Of a stretch of 64,000 nucleotides of DNA, positions 63,793-64,000 are shown piece by piece (position 1 is the first letter of the stretch; the number at the start of each line of letters is the position of its first letter). Origin of the DNA: Dankookia rubra (GTDB lineage: Bacteria > Pseudomonadota > Alphaproteobacteria > Acetobacterales > Acetobacteraceae); the NCBI RefSeq assembly GCF_004355005.1, contig NZ_SMSJ01000001.1, positions 299,071-363,070 on the forward strand, written 5' to 3'. The position numbers were made by a program, and so were the translations under genes. The notes under the pieces are model-generated. The model was not told the origin of the DNA. It did no database searches and saw only the letters and a program-made list of their open reading frames with translations.

Positions 63793-64000
<208 letters not shown>

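Overview
The window is GC-rich (about 70%) chromosomal DNA whose gene content points to an alphaproteobacterium, most likely of the Acetobacteraceae (Roseomonas-like). The markers are a CtrA/ChpT cell-cycle phosphorelay, an HWE-type histidine kinase, an AcpXL/LpxXL very-long-chain lipid A cluster, a MucR-free CheA-CheW-CheY-CheB-CheR operon next to ctrA, and RpoD. The family assignment is inference; no rRNA is present. Both ends cut genes: a hybrid histidine kinase at the left and rpoD at the right.

Layout. 1-4.3 kb: end of a hybrid sensor kinase, otsB-otsA (trehalose), a small membrane protein, a cupin and tRNA-Leu(CAA). 4.5-9.8 kb: acpXL, fabZ-like, fabF2-like, fabF1-like, adh and lpxXL, the gene order known from rhizobia for making and attaching the long hydroxy fatty acid of lipid A. 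Two copies of a hairpin-rich repeat interrupt this stretch. 10-17.5 kb: ketopantoate-reductase-like gene, a large PAS/HWE kinase, an mmsB-like dehydrogenase, a broken PhoD phosphatase gene, a serine hydrolase and a FAD monooxygenase. 17.7-21.4 kb: a tight three-gene operon of unknown function (helical TelA-reminiscent protein, single-pass membrane protein, coiled coil with Gly-rich tail); this is the best candidate for an undescribed system. 21.4-24 kb: Lrp regulator divergent from phhA-hppD (phenylalanine/tyrosine breakdown).

24-33.5 kb: fliJ and fliI, divergent ctrA, then the minus-strand operon chpT / cheA-cheW-cheY-cheB-cheR, linking motility, chemotaxis and cell-cycle control. 33.3-38 kb: DUF3553 gene, moaA, a single-TM protein, a nitrilase-family amidase, nadK and an MFS transporter. 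38-43.7 kb: dppA-B-C-D-F peptide ABC transporter with 4-base overlaps and a tiny lipoprotein at its end. 44-56.7 kb: capsule locus, with kpsC on one strand and lipoprotein-kpsM-kpsT-kpsE-kpsD on the other, followed by three glycosyltransferases and a DUF4214 protein.

56.9-64 kb: an orphan receiver, an exported MetX-like hydrolase, the proton-pumping pyrophosphatase hppA with a clear terminator, a group of small stress-type genes including two cold-shock proteins that share a leader element, a GNAT acetyltransferase and the 3' end of rpoD. No insertion sequence, prophage, CRISPR array or rRNA was seen. Many long open frames antisense to real genes are GC artefacts and were left out.
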